This document shows positions 45,348 through 56,800 of a stretch of DNA of 64,000 nucleotides, piece after piece; the first letter of the stretch is position 1; each line of letters starts with the position of its first letter. The notes under the pieces were generated by a model, which saw nothing but the letters and a program-made list of their open reading frames with translations, was not told the origin of the DNA and ran no database searches. The stretch is from Vitis vinifera (taxonomy: Eukaryota; Streptophyta; Magnoliopsida; Vitales; Vitaceae). The DNA lies in the NCBI RefSeq assembly GCF_030704535.1, contig NC_081822.1, forward strand, positions 1,126,001 through 1,190,000, read 5' to 3'. Made by a program: the position numbers and the translations under genes.

Positions 45348-48300
45348 ATGGTTTTGCCCAGGCGGCGACACCACAGCAATAACCGCCTCCGCTGTTTGGC
45401 TCCGATTATCGTCGTCGTCTGCGGCGGTATCCTCCTCTTCTTAGCTCTCCTCTCCTTCCTCGTTCCTCCTCCCCTAGACACCGATCACCTCCGCTCCCGC
45501 CACAACTACTTTGTCCCGGTGATCTCTCTCGTCATATCTCCTTTTATTTATTTTTGGCTATCTCGTCTTTCTGGCATTTTTAGTCACAATATGTTTTGGT
45601 CGTTCAGTTCGGCAGTCGCGGCGAGGGTTCGAATGGAGCCGTGAAGTTTAGTGTTCCGGTTAGGGTATTTTCTTTTGCGAATTTATTTTTTTCTATACCG
45701 GCATTTTTCTTTTTCTTCCCTTCTTTCTTTCTTTTTATTAGTCGGTGGATCTGTTCTTGCTTTATTTGCTTTCTTGTTTTTGCACTGTAGAGTGGCGGTG
45801 GAAGATCGGATCATGACCTGTGGAGTTCGAGATTTTCGAAATTCTACTATGGATGCAGCAACGCGAGCCATAAGTTTGGAAGTGTGTATTTGTTTGTGAA
45901 CTCTCTCGGTGATTTGGTTGAATGCTTTTCTTTTTTGGTTGAATGATGCCTTGATTTGGCGTTGTAGTCCGTTTCTAATTCGGGAAAGAGATACGAGATT
46001 TAGGATTTTTCCATTTCCAGTTTCAGATTGCTGAAGGATTTTTTTTTTCTATTAGTTTTCGGGTTGCTATTTAGGGTTTTGAATCCGTTTCTTGCGAATC
46101 TTAATAGGGACAAAGCAGCTCTTATCGTTAAATGCTTCCACTCCATTCATATTGTTTCTAGGGTTTCTTTAATTGTTGCTTGCTAACCTTTGGCTTTGTA
46201 ATGTGTAGCAATTATTTTATCTTTCTGCACTTGCATTGTGTTTTCAATTTAATAATTTGAGTCTTGATCTAACCATGCTTTTCATGTTTCAGAAGCTGTA
46301 GCTATCACAGTTCCCAATCGATTCTTGATGATTGCTACCAGTGGAGGCTTAAATCAACAGAGAACTGGGGTAATTCTTGTAGCATTCATATTATATATTA
46401 GTTAAAATTTATCCAAGTTCAGATCCTTACCTATCAAAAAAAAAAGAAAAAAGAAGCATGTTTATATGCTAACTCTTCATTGGCCTTGGAGGGAGTTTGC
46501 TTTCCTCCTTTGGGCTGAAGGTTTAAGTAATGGTACAAGCAGCATAGGAAACTGAAATGAAGGTTGGGTTTTTAGTTGAACTGCTTTGCCTTAGGGTATA
46601 TAGCTTATGAACGCAGAACTCAACATGAATTGCATTATAGCCTTCGTGAGTCAGATTGAAGACTTATGCTAGTTCTGTACAAAGTCAAACAGAGATGTGT
46701 TTTATTGATTTCTATTACAAAAAACTTATATATTAGTTTTGAAGTATCGAATACAAGGTTGTAAAGCAATGAATGATGAAGTAAATTGTTAGTTATTGAG
46801 TAAGCGACATAGAGTTCAACGTGTGCTCTGATGCCACTGTTCACTACCACCTGTTTTCATCACTTTTTGTTTCTTTTCGCAAATTTTCTCATTTTATTAG
46901 CTACCTATGCGAAAAGATGTCTTTTGGATGTTCTTTCTAGATTTTTTTCCTACGTCATAAATTTTAGTGTCAAAATGCCGATGTCCTAAGTTTAACAGTT
47001 TTAACTAAATGTCATATTTTCTCTACAAGATGATTTACACATGCGACACTCATTTAAATTTTGCATATAGCCATCACTTTATGTTTCTCAATGGTTTCTC
47101 CTAAAAACTCACAAAATTAAGTGAAAGATAGTGTAACAGAAATGTACCAAACTTTGCAAAATTCATGTAAGGCATAGTCATTATTACTATTTGCTGTTTT
47201 ATAGATGAGGCGTAAGCTGTTATATTGTAAGTTTTTTTTACGGTTGCACTGGCCTCACCCTTGATGGTGGCCTTAACAACTGCTTTAAGCCATCACTTTT
47301 TAAACTCTCATCTCACCTCTGTATTTTCATTTGATTTTCTTATCAACGCATATGTCATGGTGCATTTCCTATCACAGCATGTTTCTAATTTTGCACCTTT
47401 GCTACATCACAAAAATAAACTGGAGAAGAAGGAATTATTATTGTCTATGTCAAAAACTCATATTAGGATCTTGTGAGTAGTCAGGTAATTTTTTTTGATT
47501 TTGTCTATGTCAAAAACTAATATTAGGATCTTGTGAGTAGTCAGATAAACATCTTGCTGTGTTTAAGATGTTACCGACATATAAAGATGTAGAAAGTTGT
47601 TTTGCATGCTTTATTGATGTGGTTATTATCACAAGGCTTCTTTCTATTATTTGATATTCTTGTTTTTTATCACTGTAGTGCTCCAGGGTTAGAAAAGTAA
47701 CGGTGAGATCCGCATGCTACAATGATCTCTTTCTGTGATATGTTCATTGCAATAGAGCTACAGGCTTCTTTTTATTATTTGATATTCTTGTTTTTTATCA
47801 CTGTAGTGCAGGGTTAGAAAAGTAACAGTGAGATTCTTAACCTTGCATGCTACAATGATCTCTTTCTGTGATATGTTCATTGCAATAGAGTTACTTTGAT
47901 ATTGGCTTCAAGTGAATACTTGTTCCCTCAGTGATATATCTTATGTCTACAGTGATATATCTTTTGTCTACAATGATTGCACTATGGTGCTATTGTTGTT
48001 TTACCTTTTAGTTACAGAATTTTTTATCATATTATTAAATTTGTTGCTCAGGCTGAGCTTGTTACACCTGCCATTTTCAGATAACTGATGCTGTTGTCGC
48101 TGCCCGCATTTTAAATGCTACTCTTGTCGTTCCAAAACTGGATCAGAAGTCCTTTTGGAGGGATGCTAGGTTAGTCATTGAATGAGCATATGCGTTCTGC
48201 TACCTTTTTGCAATTTATATTTTGTTGTTGGTTCTTAGTATTCAAATCTTAAAAAGAGCATCTTGCTGTGATATCAGTTAACAAATTTGTTACTCTGTCT

Positions 48301-51300
48301 TCTGCAGTAATTTCTCAGAGATCTTTGATGTTGATTGGTTTATTAAGTATCTATCAAAGGATGTTAAAATCATAAAACAGCTTCCTGAAAAGAAAGGGAA
48401 AACTGGGACTCCTTATACTATGCGTGTTCCAAGGAAGTGTAGTGAAAGATGCTATCAAAGTCGTGTACTACCTGTTATTTTGAAAAGGCATGTAAGTTTT
48501 CGGTTCTCCAAAACTTTTGCTGTTTGTTTTTCAGCGTATGCATTCTCATGTTTCTTTTATAAATTGCATGTTGGGCTTTTAGTTTTTGTAGGTTTGGTAT
48601 CTGTATGGTATTACTTACTTTTATCTTGTCTTCTTTCTAGGAACACTAGATGTTTCTCTCTTAAACCATACATTTACTTGAATAGAGCTTAATTTGTTGG
48701 TTTCTCAATGGAACCTTTTTTTGTTGATATAATAATACTTAATGGTAGACCAGGATCCTTGCCTGTGAGATCATTTGCTATTATATTGCATGAGCCCTAT
48801 TTTAAGCAATATTCAACATTGGCCTTAAGCAAGTAAGGCCCATTTGAACTTATGTTGGGGTCAGGGTTCAGGTCTGGGTTCTGCCCGACTAACAGCCTTA
48901 AATGAAACAGAAAATATCCCATTGCAGTGGTAACACATCATCACAGTCTATCTCTGTTCTGTGAAAACATGCTACTTGTTCTAAAAAATCATTCATTCAG
49001 CTTGCATGCATAAATATGACATATATAAATTAACTCAGCCCTTACTAATGACATTAATACTTGGACCCTTCCTTTTTAGCTTAGGGAAAATAAATAATGT
49101 TGGCTTCCTTTGTGATGTTAAAAGCTCACCTTGATATTGTGAAGGGACCAACAATTGTATCAGTTGTTCATTTTATCCATTTGCCATTTTTAGCAATATC
49201 TTAAAATTATGTCCCTTGGGTGTAAAAGTAATGACATTGTCTTTGAGTCGCCATTTTGGCGCCTCTTTTTAATTTATATGCCTCTCTTTACATATCAAAA
49301 AAAAATAAGAAAAAAAAATGTAATGACATTGTCATGAAATCCATGAGCTATACAACATCAGGGTATCATCTAGGGATTTTGTTTTTCTTTTGGAAAAAAG
49401 GATTATATGTTTTTTTATAGGCAAACAAGAAATTTACATGGGAAGGTTATAAATTTTTATTTCCCATGAGAATTTTCATCTCTGATATTCATCCAGTTGT
49501 ATTAAACTTCTCTGGTGATTTGTTCTTGTTAATGCATTGTGATAATTGTAGTTGGATTATTCAAGACAACATATATGTTATTGTCAAAGTTTATCATCTA
49601 ATACAAAATTTGTGAACATGATATATAAGTTCACTAGTATTCATGTTTATCTAAAGCAGCAGTACCTGCTACCTGTGAATTTTCTTGCAATATTTGATGA
49701 GTTTTGTGCATATTCTTGTTTGTGATTCTTGACGTTTCATTTATTTCATTTATGATCTCACGTTTTCTTGTCCAATTTCATAGAGTTTCAATTTTCTTTT
49801 TCTTGGATTTCAAAATTGATGTTGACCTATCCAATTGAAACATCTGAATTTTGGGATATCAACATATCCATCGACAATATTAGCCAATCTTAAATTGTTT
49901 GGACAACTCTATACTGTGTTCAGTTTTCCAATTTGACCTTGAATGAATTTTGGATTTTTCCAAAATTGACAATTATCGTTTTCCTTCATTGACAGATTGT
50001 TCGGCTCACCAAGTTTGATTATAGACTTGCGAATAAGTTGGACACAGATCTACAGAAGCTAAGATGTAGAGTGAACTACCATGCTTTAAGGTTCACTGTT
50101 CCTATACTTGACATGGGCCGAGAATTGGTCCACCGAATGAGGATAAGAAGCAAGCATTATATTGCCCTGCACCTGAGGTAGTCCGGTGACCCTTGATAAA
50201 GTTCTTAATTTGATTTGATCTTTTATTGAAGCTCTTAATTAGCTTTTCTCTATTCACATGTTGATATGATCCTGTATCATTGGATGTATCGACAAACAAT
50301 ATATGTTCCTTGCTCTTTTGGTCGAGCCCATTGTATTGCATGCTTGTATGGATGTTTGCAATGAGCTGTCAATACCACTTGAACTGAACAGTAAATTTTC
50401 ACTCTTCATTGATGTTCCTTGCATACTTTTGAAGGGGGTAAATTACAGTGGCCCTTAGAGTGGAGAAAAAACAATTGTGATGAGAGGATGTGTGCTTATG
50501 AACCATATGGTGCAAGAAGTTGCTTTGCAACCTAGCTTTTGAATCTATATGAGCATATGGACATTATAGTAGGAAAATTTTCCTCTCTTTTTGTTTTTGT
50601 TTTGGGCGGGGCGGGTTGGTTTATTTTCATTCCCAATGAGATTACATAGGAAAAAATCATAATGAACAAGTCATGGCTATATGATTTTAATATTCAAGAA
50701 ACTGCCAATTATGAGAAGGTGAGAAAGTTTCTTTATGCCATCAGATGCTTTGTTGTCACAGGTTTGAACCCGATATGCTTGCATTCTCAGGATGCTACTA
50801 TGGTGGGGGAGAAAAGGAAAGGAAAGAGCTGGGTGCAATACGAAAGAGGTGGAAAACTTTACATGTATGTCTGTGAGAGATTATCTCCTTTATGCTTTTA
50901 TCTCATTTAAACCTTGCTTTTTTTTTTCCTTTTAAAGATAAAAGGGAATACCTGGAAATATTTTTTGTTTTTTTGGTTGAAATGTAATAATTACTAAATG
51001 CTTCATTTTCTAGCTATTACATGTATTTCTTGTTGCTTTCTATTAATTGAAGTGTATCTTATGATGCACAATATGCAGTACCAAAAATATAGATACCAGT
51101 AATGCATGATTTAATACATCATTTGATAACTATTCTTGCAAACTTCAAATTTGAAGGGTTCAAAAACAAGATTAAAACATAAAGATAATGCAAACACATG
51201 TTACACAACTATTATAGTGAGGATCCATCCACAGAAATAGTGATAGTCTATCACCATATGCTGAATTTCATCCCCATTCAGTTTAATCTGGATATTACTT

Positions 51301-52241
51301 CAAAGTATCCAATTCAAGAGATAGTGTGTATATATCATAATCCATGACATTTCTATTTGATTGATTTGCAGACGAGCAACCCAGACAAGGAAAGGAGGCA
51401 TGGAAAATGCCCACTCACTCCAGAAGAAGTTGGTCTAATGCTGAGAGCACTGGGATATGGCAGTGATGTTCATATTTACGTGGCATCTGGTGAAGTATAC
51501 GGAGGGGAAGAGACATTGGCACCTCTAAAGGCACTCTTCCCAAATTTCTATTCAAAAGACACTATAGGCCGGAAAGAGGAACTGCAACCATTTGCTGCAT
51601 TTTCTGCTCGCATGGCTGCACTTGACTTCATAGTTTGTGATGAAAGTGATGTATTTGTTACCAACAACAATGGAAACATGGCTAAAATATTAGCTGGGCG
51701 AAGGTATGCTGTTTTTTTTGTTCTGTGCTTGCACCTTCAACCTTGTCAAGGAACAGAATTCAAACTGCTTATGAACTTTGACATGTCTCTTCATTGCAGG
51801 AGATATTTTGGACACAAGCCTACCATTCGTCCAAATGCCAAAAAACTATCTCGGTTGTTCCTGAATAAAGGTAACACGAGTTGGGAAGTGTTTGCCTCTA
51901 GAGTCCGTATTTATCAGAGAGGCTTCATGGGGGAGCCGAATGAGGTGAGGCCAGGCAGAGGCGAGTTTCATGAGAACCCATCCTCCTGCATATGTGAAGA
52001 GTCTGGGGCTAATGCAAAGAGAGATTCGGGTTCTCAAAAATCTGGGAAGGAGAGTAATGCCACAAGAAAAGATTTTGATGAAGATGATCAGAATATGGAT
52101 GATGAGCTAGAATGGATGGATCCAGATGATGAAGAGGATCAAACTGGCCCTCAGGAGACTGGCCTAGCAAATGGAACAGGCTTGGATTATGGTGTACTCG
52201 CATCTGAGGAGCCTGAGTTGGAAGAGATGCTTTCAGACTAA
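45348..52241 (+). CDS. O-fucosyltransferase-like protein (plant GT65-related)
   Basis: Ten exons: 45348-45518, 45608-45658, 45791-45881, 46293-46369, 48081-48169, 48308-48491, 49996-50177, 50762-50864, 51372-51703 and 51800-52241. They join in frame to 573 aa. The N-terminus is a type II membrane anchor: basic MVLPRRRHHSNNRLR, then a hydrophobic span (APIIVVVCGGILLFLALLSF, about 18-40). The lumenal domain has the plant O-fucosyltransferase-like family motifs: MIATSGGLNQQRTGITDAVV (about 117-136), LNATLVVPKLDQKSFW, IALHLRFEPDMLAFSGC, TPEEVGLMLRALGY, IYVASGEVYGG and the late VTNNNGNMAKILAGRRRYFG. The basic PNAKKLSRLF segment follows, and then an acidic tail (DEDDQNMDDELEWMDPDDEE). Location is expected in the Golgi. 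Relatives act on cell-wall polysaccharides or proteins, but the acceptor of this member is unknown. Exon 1 to 3 borders rest on GT-AG fit and family resemblance and are a little less certain. The upstream in-frame GTG is not needed. Confidence 0.9.
47441..47546. repeat. Two-copy tandem repeat, 60-bp period, in intron 4
   Basis: ttgtctatgtcaaaaact followed by a/ca tattaggatcttgtgagtag tcag occurs at 47441 and again at 47501, a period of exactly 60 bases with few mismatches. It is noncoding in the O-fucosyltransferase-like gene. Confidence 0.85.
47635..47894. repeat. Two-copy tandem duplication of about 128 bp in intron 4
   Basis: A unit beginning ggcttctttctattatttga and ending gttcattgcaatagag is present at about 47635-47762 and 47763-47894 with small indels (gtgctccaggg against gtgcaggg; an added tcttaacct). 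The near identity suggests a recent local duplication. Confidence 0.85.
49242..49319 (+). mobile_element. Extremely truncated LINE 3' end with target duplication
   Basis: A 78-bp insert in intron 6 of the O-fucosyltransferase-like gene, flanked by the perfect 14-bp repeat gtaatgacattgtc (49228-49241 and 49320-49333). It reads gcctctttttaatttatatg then cctctctttacatatcaaaa and an A-rich tail, which resembles the 3' ends of the LINEs at 26552-27564 and 55310-58866. This is a typical dead-on-arrival LINE copy. Confidence 0.8.
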
Positions 52242-53804
52242 AGGGATTCATGCACCTTTCACCTCTGGTCAAAGAGTTGTTTCGCTACTCTAGTGCCCCT
52301 TTCATTTGTTAATTCTTTGACCCCACTTGAACAATTTGCAGCTCTAAGCGAAAATCCTTTCGACCATCCTGCATAGTTAGTAATTAGCCCCACCCCCACT
52401 GTATATAAATCCAATGGATAGTGCAGTTGCTCATCCAATTTTGTGAACGCCGCTAACATTTTTTTTTTTTTTTGAGTTTTTTGTATTTCCTTTTTCATCC
52501 TTTTTCCCTTCCACTTCCTTGCTTTGCAGTGAAGTTCAGGCATTGGGCATCGGGAAGTCACGGATATGAAACCAATCATCAAATTGGTAATTGTCAGCAA
52601 CTTGACTTTATTTTTCTTTATTCTCAGAGGTATCATAGAACCGAGTCTATTTCTGGAAGTTGGTGACAAGTAACATGGTCACTCGACGGCCAAGGTCAAT
52701 GTAATCAGCCAAGGCGGGCTCTTTAAATAAATGTAGGACTTTTTTAAATGAGTTTTCAGCGTAGGATTCAAAGGTTTCTGAATGAATAGGCCTAGTGGTT
52801 TGCGCTCGAGTACTTCTAGTGAGATGCTCAAATTTCAGATTTAAAATACAGGAACTGGTCTGAAAAGACCACGGAAACGTAAGTTGCTTCAAATTTGGGC
52901 ATCGTATGAAATCCCCACGGTAGAGCCAGGGCCTTACGGGTATTCAAGCATACTGGAGGGAGGATTAAGGCCCTGAACCTATGTGAACCTTTCTGCCTGC
53001 CAACAAGGGAATCAATTATTTGGCTGTAGCCCCAAATCTCAGCTTGGATTTTGGATTGAACCTAATGGTTCTACTCAGTCTTGGGCTGGGCCTTAAATTG
53101 AGTCCCTATCTGGATGGCTTCCTCTCACCTGTAGTCCTCTTCCACTAGTTTCCCCTCCCCTTAACTTTCAAGTTTCTCCTCTCTTCTGTGACCCGGCCTA
53201 CCTTTCAATTTTCTCTTTTTGCAGGCCAGCCCAATCTTACACTGGGCCCACCGGTACAAGCCCGGATCAGACCTTGAAATGAAGGCGAGCTCTGTTACCC
53301 CAGGTCTATAGCCCAAAACTACTCTAGAAGCGGGCTCAACCCAAATTTCTTGTCCAGCCCAATTGCATTCTATTGTTCTTCAAAGCCCAGCCCAATATCC
53401 TTAAATTGAAGCCGAGCCGAGCCATTGGTACGATTGGGCCTTTCTTCTACATTTTCTATGCGGGCCCAATCTTTTTTTTTTTTTTTCCCTCTCGCTAATT
53501 TTCCCCTCAATCTAGCCTAGCTTCTCGAAGCCTAAATGTTTTGGGCATGAGGGCCTAGTCGCCGAAAAAATTCAATCACTAGGTTCTCCCCTTTTATAGC
53601 TGAATGATGTCATCCAAAATAAACTTATTATGCTATGCAACATCTTCGACATCAAATATAAATAAATAAACCTCAACACATTATATGAATAATGTCGTTA
53701 AAGAAATCAGAGCACAAACTGGTAACTGAAAACTGGAAATATCGATATTCAAAAGAATGAATAAATGAGGCAAGATACGTGAGTGTAATGATTTATCACG
53801 CTCT
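52242..53804. other. Spacer between convergent genes, with a GGGCC/GCCCA-rich patch
   Basis: It holds the 3' UTRs of both neighbours and about 1 kb of other sequence. Between 53020 and 53560 the words agcccaa, gggcctt, gggctgggcc and gcccagccc recur many times on both strands, giving a patch of short quasi-palindromic motifs. One open minus-strand frame at 52647-52892 has no recognisable domain. No gene is called. Confidence 0.45.
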
Positions 53805-56800
53805 TCATTGTGAAGATGCAGCGGTATCTGGGGAGTCATCGTCTGGGGGTGGTGGAGATGTCCCAAAGTCGAGATTTGGGTAGACACCAGGCGGCCTCTC
53901 CAGAGGTTCTATTGATAGTAACTGACTTGAATTACCCACAACGTCAGCCCATCCGTAGTGAGGTTCGGCCCTTCATCATCAAAACTCTCGTTTTATCAAA
54001 AACTTAAACATCACACAAAACTACAACCAAAAATCTTAGGGACTAGTTTGGCAACATTTTCGAATATGAGCAAAATTCTGCTAAAACAGTTTTCTTGACA
54101 CAGCCCAACACTTCAAAACCACCTCAAATTTATTCTCAAAAAATCATCCTATTTTTTAGAATAAATTCTCATAAACATGTTTTAAATAAAATTTGTCAAA
54201 ATAGAAAAACAGTTTCCAAACAAGTCTTTAATGATTTAATGTGGGAAACACGCGGCCCATTAAAATTATTCCATCCAGATATATATGTATATATATTTAA
54301 TTGGAGTAATTAAAAAAGGCATCATCTTACTCGTAATAGGTTTCCTCATCGACAACAATATCCCAGCTTTCACCCGTTGTGCTCTTGCCGTATTTGTGCA
54401 CCTTACTGATACAGAAAGAAGGCATCAAAGTTATCCATGTAGCATATAAAACAATTCATGTACAAGGCACTGTGCTGGAGTAATAGGAATTTGTTTCAGC
54501 AGAACATATCACGTAAAAAGCTTTGCTCAATTTTGTAGGAAGATCATATAGGTAAAGATGCATACCCATTTCCAAAGTGTTCTTCTCCCCATGTCCTTGA
54601 CCAGCCTAAACAATAGATGAAACTATTACTTGAATCTCATAGATCACACAAACAAAATGCAAATAAATAAAATGCACAGAGGAAGTTTTTTTCTGGTCAA
54701 ATTGTCAAAAAGTTTAATCAGTGGCAGTGTGCATTATGAACAACCAAATCTGACAATTAATGGTCCAATCTGCGCTTGAATAAGCTTTTCTTGATTTCAA
54801 TATATTCACTCTGACCCGGAATACGTGGAAAACCCTTATAAATAGTTTCAGTTTTTTGTCTTTGTTGTTTTCAGCACATTGTAACTAAGAGAAAAAATGT
54901 ACCTGAAATAGATTTTCATAAATCATGACTTGCCACAAAATCTAAAGGATCCTAGTCAAGGCTTGTATACGGACATCAATTGCTTCACATAGTAACATAG
55001 AATGATATAGAATTAACTTCATAGGTAACCAATAAATAGTTCAATCACATGTTCAAAATTTGATGTGCTAAAGGCAGATCAGACACATAGAATCAAATAT
55101 ATTCCATTGAGTTACAGGGATTAGACATACGATCACCACTGGGAGAGAGATGCCAAGTCTCCCCTTGACGTGAACCTATGCCAGCAAAGAATTTCTCTTC
55201 CCACTTGTCACCCCATTTGGTTCCTAGTTCAGTCTCAGCCCATTTATCTGTCCTGAGGAAAGGAAATAAGAAATTTAGTATAACAGAAAGCAGAATCTCA
55301 TTTTCCTGTTCCCCCTTTTTTTTTCTTTTTCTTTTTTTTTTGATACGTAAATCGAAATATATTAAGCAAAAAAGGCCAATAGCCACACAGTATACAGGAG
55401 ATATACAAGGCGACTATAACCTCTCAACAAAAAAACAAAAGAGACCAAGAAGACCTCACCCCCCCTAGGTGGATGCTAGCCACTCTAAAAAACCTAGAAG
55501 GGATATAGAATCCTCTCCAATATCCAATCTAGACCAGCCCCACAAGTTACAAACAAAAAAATTCTTTAACTTCTGAATATGTAGCTCACCCCCCTTAAAG
55601 GCTAATCTATTCCTTTCTTTCCAAACCGTCCAAAAAATACATAACGGGATGGATTTCCAAATTTTTTTCCTTTTTTTCCCCACAAAAGAACCTCTCCAGC
55701 TCAATAGGACCTCCTTTACAGTTTCTGGAAAGACCCACTTTACACCTACAAGCCCAAGGACTAATTCCCAAAGGGCTCTAACCACTGTACAGTGAATAAG
55801 GATATGATTTACAGATTCTTCTGCACAACCACACAAAAAACAGCAATTCGGGAGATGCCATCCTCTTCTTTGGAGTCTATCAAGCGTTAACACCTTCTCC
55901 CACGATGCCTCCCACGCAAAGAAAGCGACTTTGGTAGGAACACTATTCACCCAAATGCTTTTTTCCGGGAAAACAATGTCACTGGGATTGACTAAACCAC
56001 TGTACGCCATCTTGACTTTATATCTACCGCTTTTTCCTCCCTTCCAAGAGATTGAATCTTCCTCCAAAGCCGGCCTAAGCCCTCTCAACTTAAGGAGCAG
56101 ATCTCCTACCATGCCCACCTCCCAGTCATTAAAATTCCTCAAGAATCTTAGATTCCAACCTCCTTGATCAGAATTCTGGTCCCACATCTCCTCCACCGTA
56201 GCATTCCTGTCAACCGCCAAGGCAAAGAGGTGCGGGAAAGATTGAGACAACGCTGTACCCGCACACCACACATCAGTCCAGAATCTGATCTTATTGCCCT
56301 TCCCCACCCTAAGCTCTAGGCTGTCCCAGCACCATTCATTTTCCTTCATAATCTCCTTCCACACCCCTACTCCAAACGCCCCATTAGGTTTTTTAGACCT
56401 CCACCCGTATTCTTCTTGCCCATACTTTGCCCAAATCACCTGCTTCCATAGGTTCTCTCTTTCACATGCGTATCTCCATATCCATTTACCAAGCAAAGCT
56501 TTGTTCATAAGGCCCAGCCTTCTCAAACCCAGCCCACCCCTCCCTTTGTCCCCACACACTATCTCCCATTTCACCAAGTGTGCTTTCCTCTCCATATTTC
56601 CCCCTCCCCATAGGAAGTCTCTTTGTAATTTTTCTAGCCTTCTAACAACTATATTGGGCATCCGGAATAGAGACATTTGGTAAATGGGTATGCTGGCCAT
56701 GGTGCTTTTAATCAGAGTGATTCTCCCACCTTTGGAGATGTATTGCCTTTTCCATAACGCGAGTCTTCTCCTCACTCTTTCTTCCACCCCGTCCCACATC

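Noticed and set aside
46430-46460. LINE or SINE insertion ending ccttacctatcaaaaaaa
   Set aside because: The tail word is present, but no body or target duplication could be defined.
51357-51371. ATG at 51357 as start of a separate gene
   Set aside because: The ATG lies in the intron just before the acceptor; the frame is exon 9 of the O-fucosyltransferase-like gene.
52647-52892. Minus-strand open frame of 81 codons in the convergent spacer
   Set aside because: No recognisable motif, no splice context linking it to a gene, and it may be UTR or decayed repeat.
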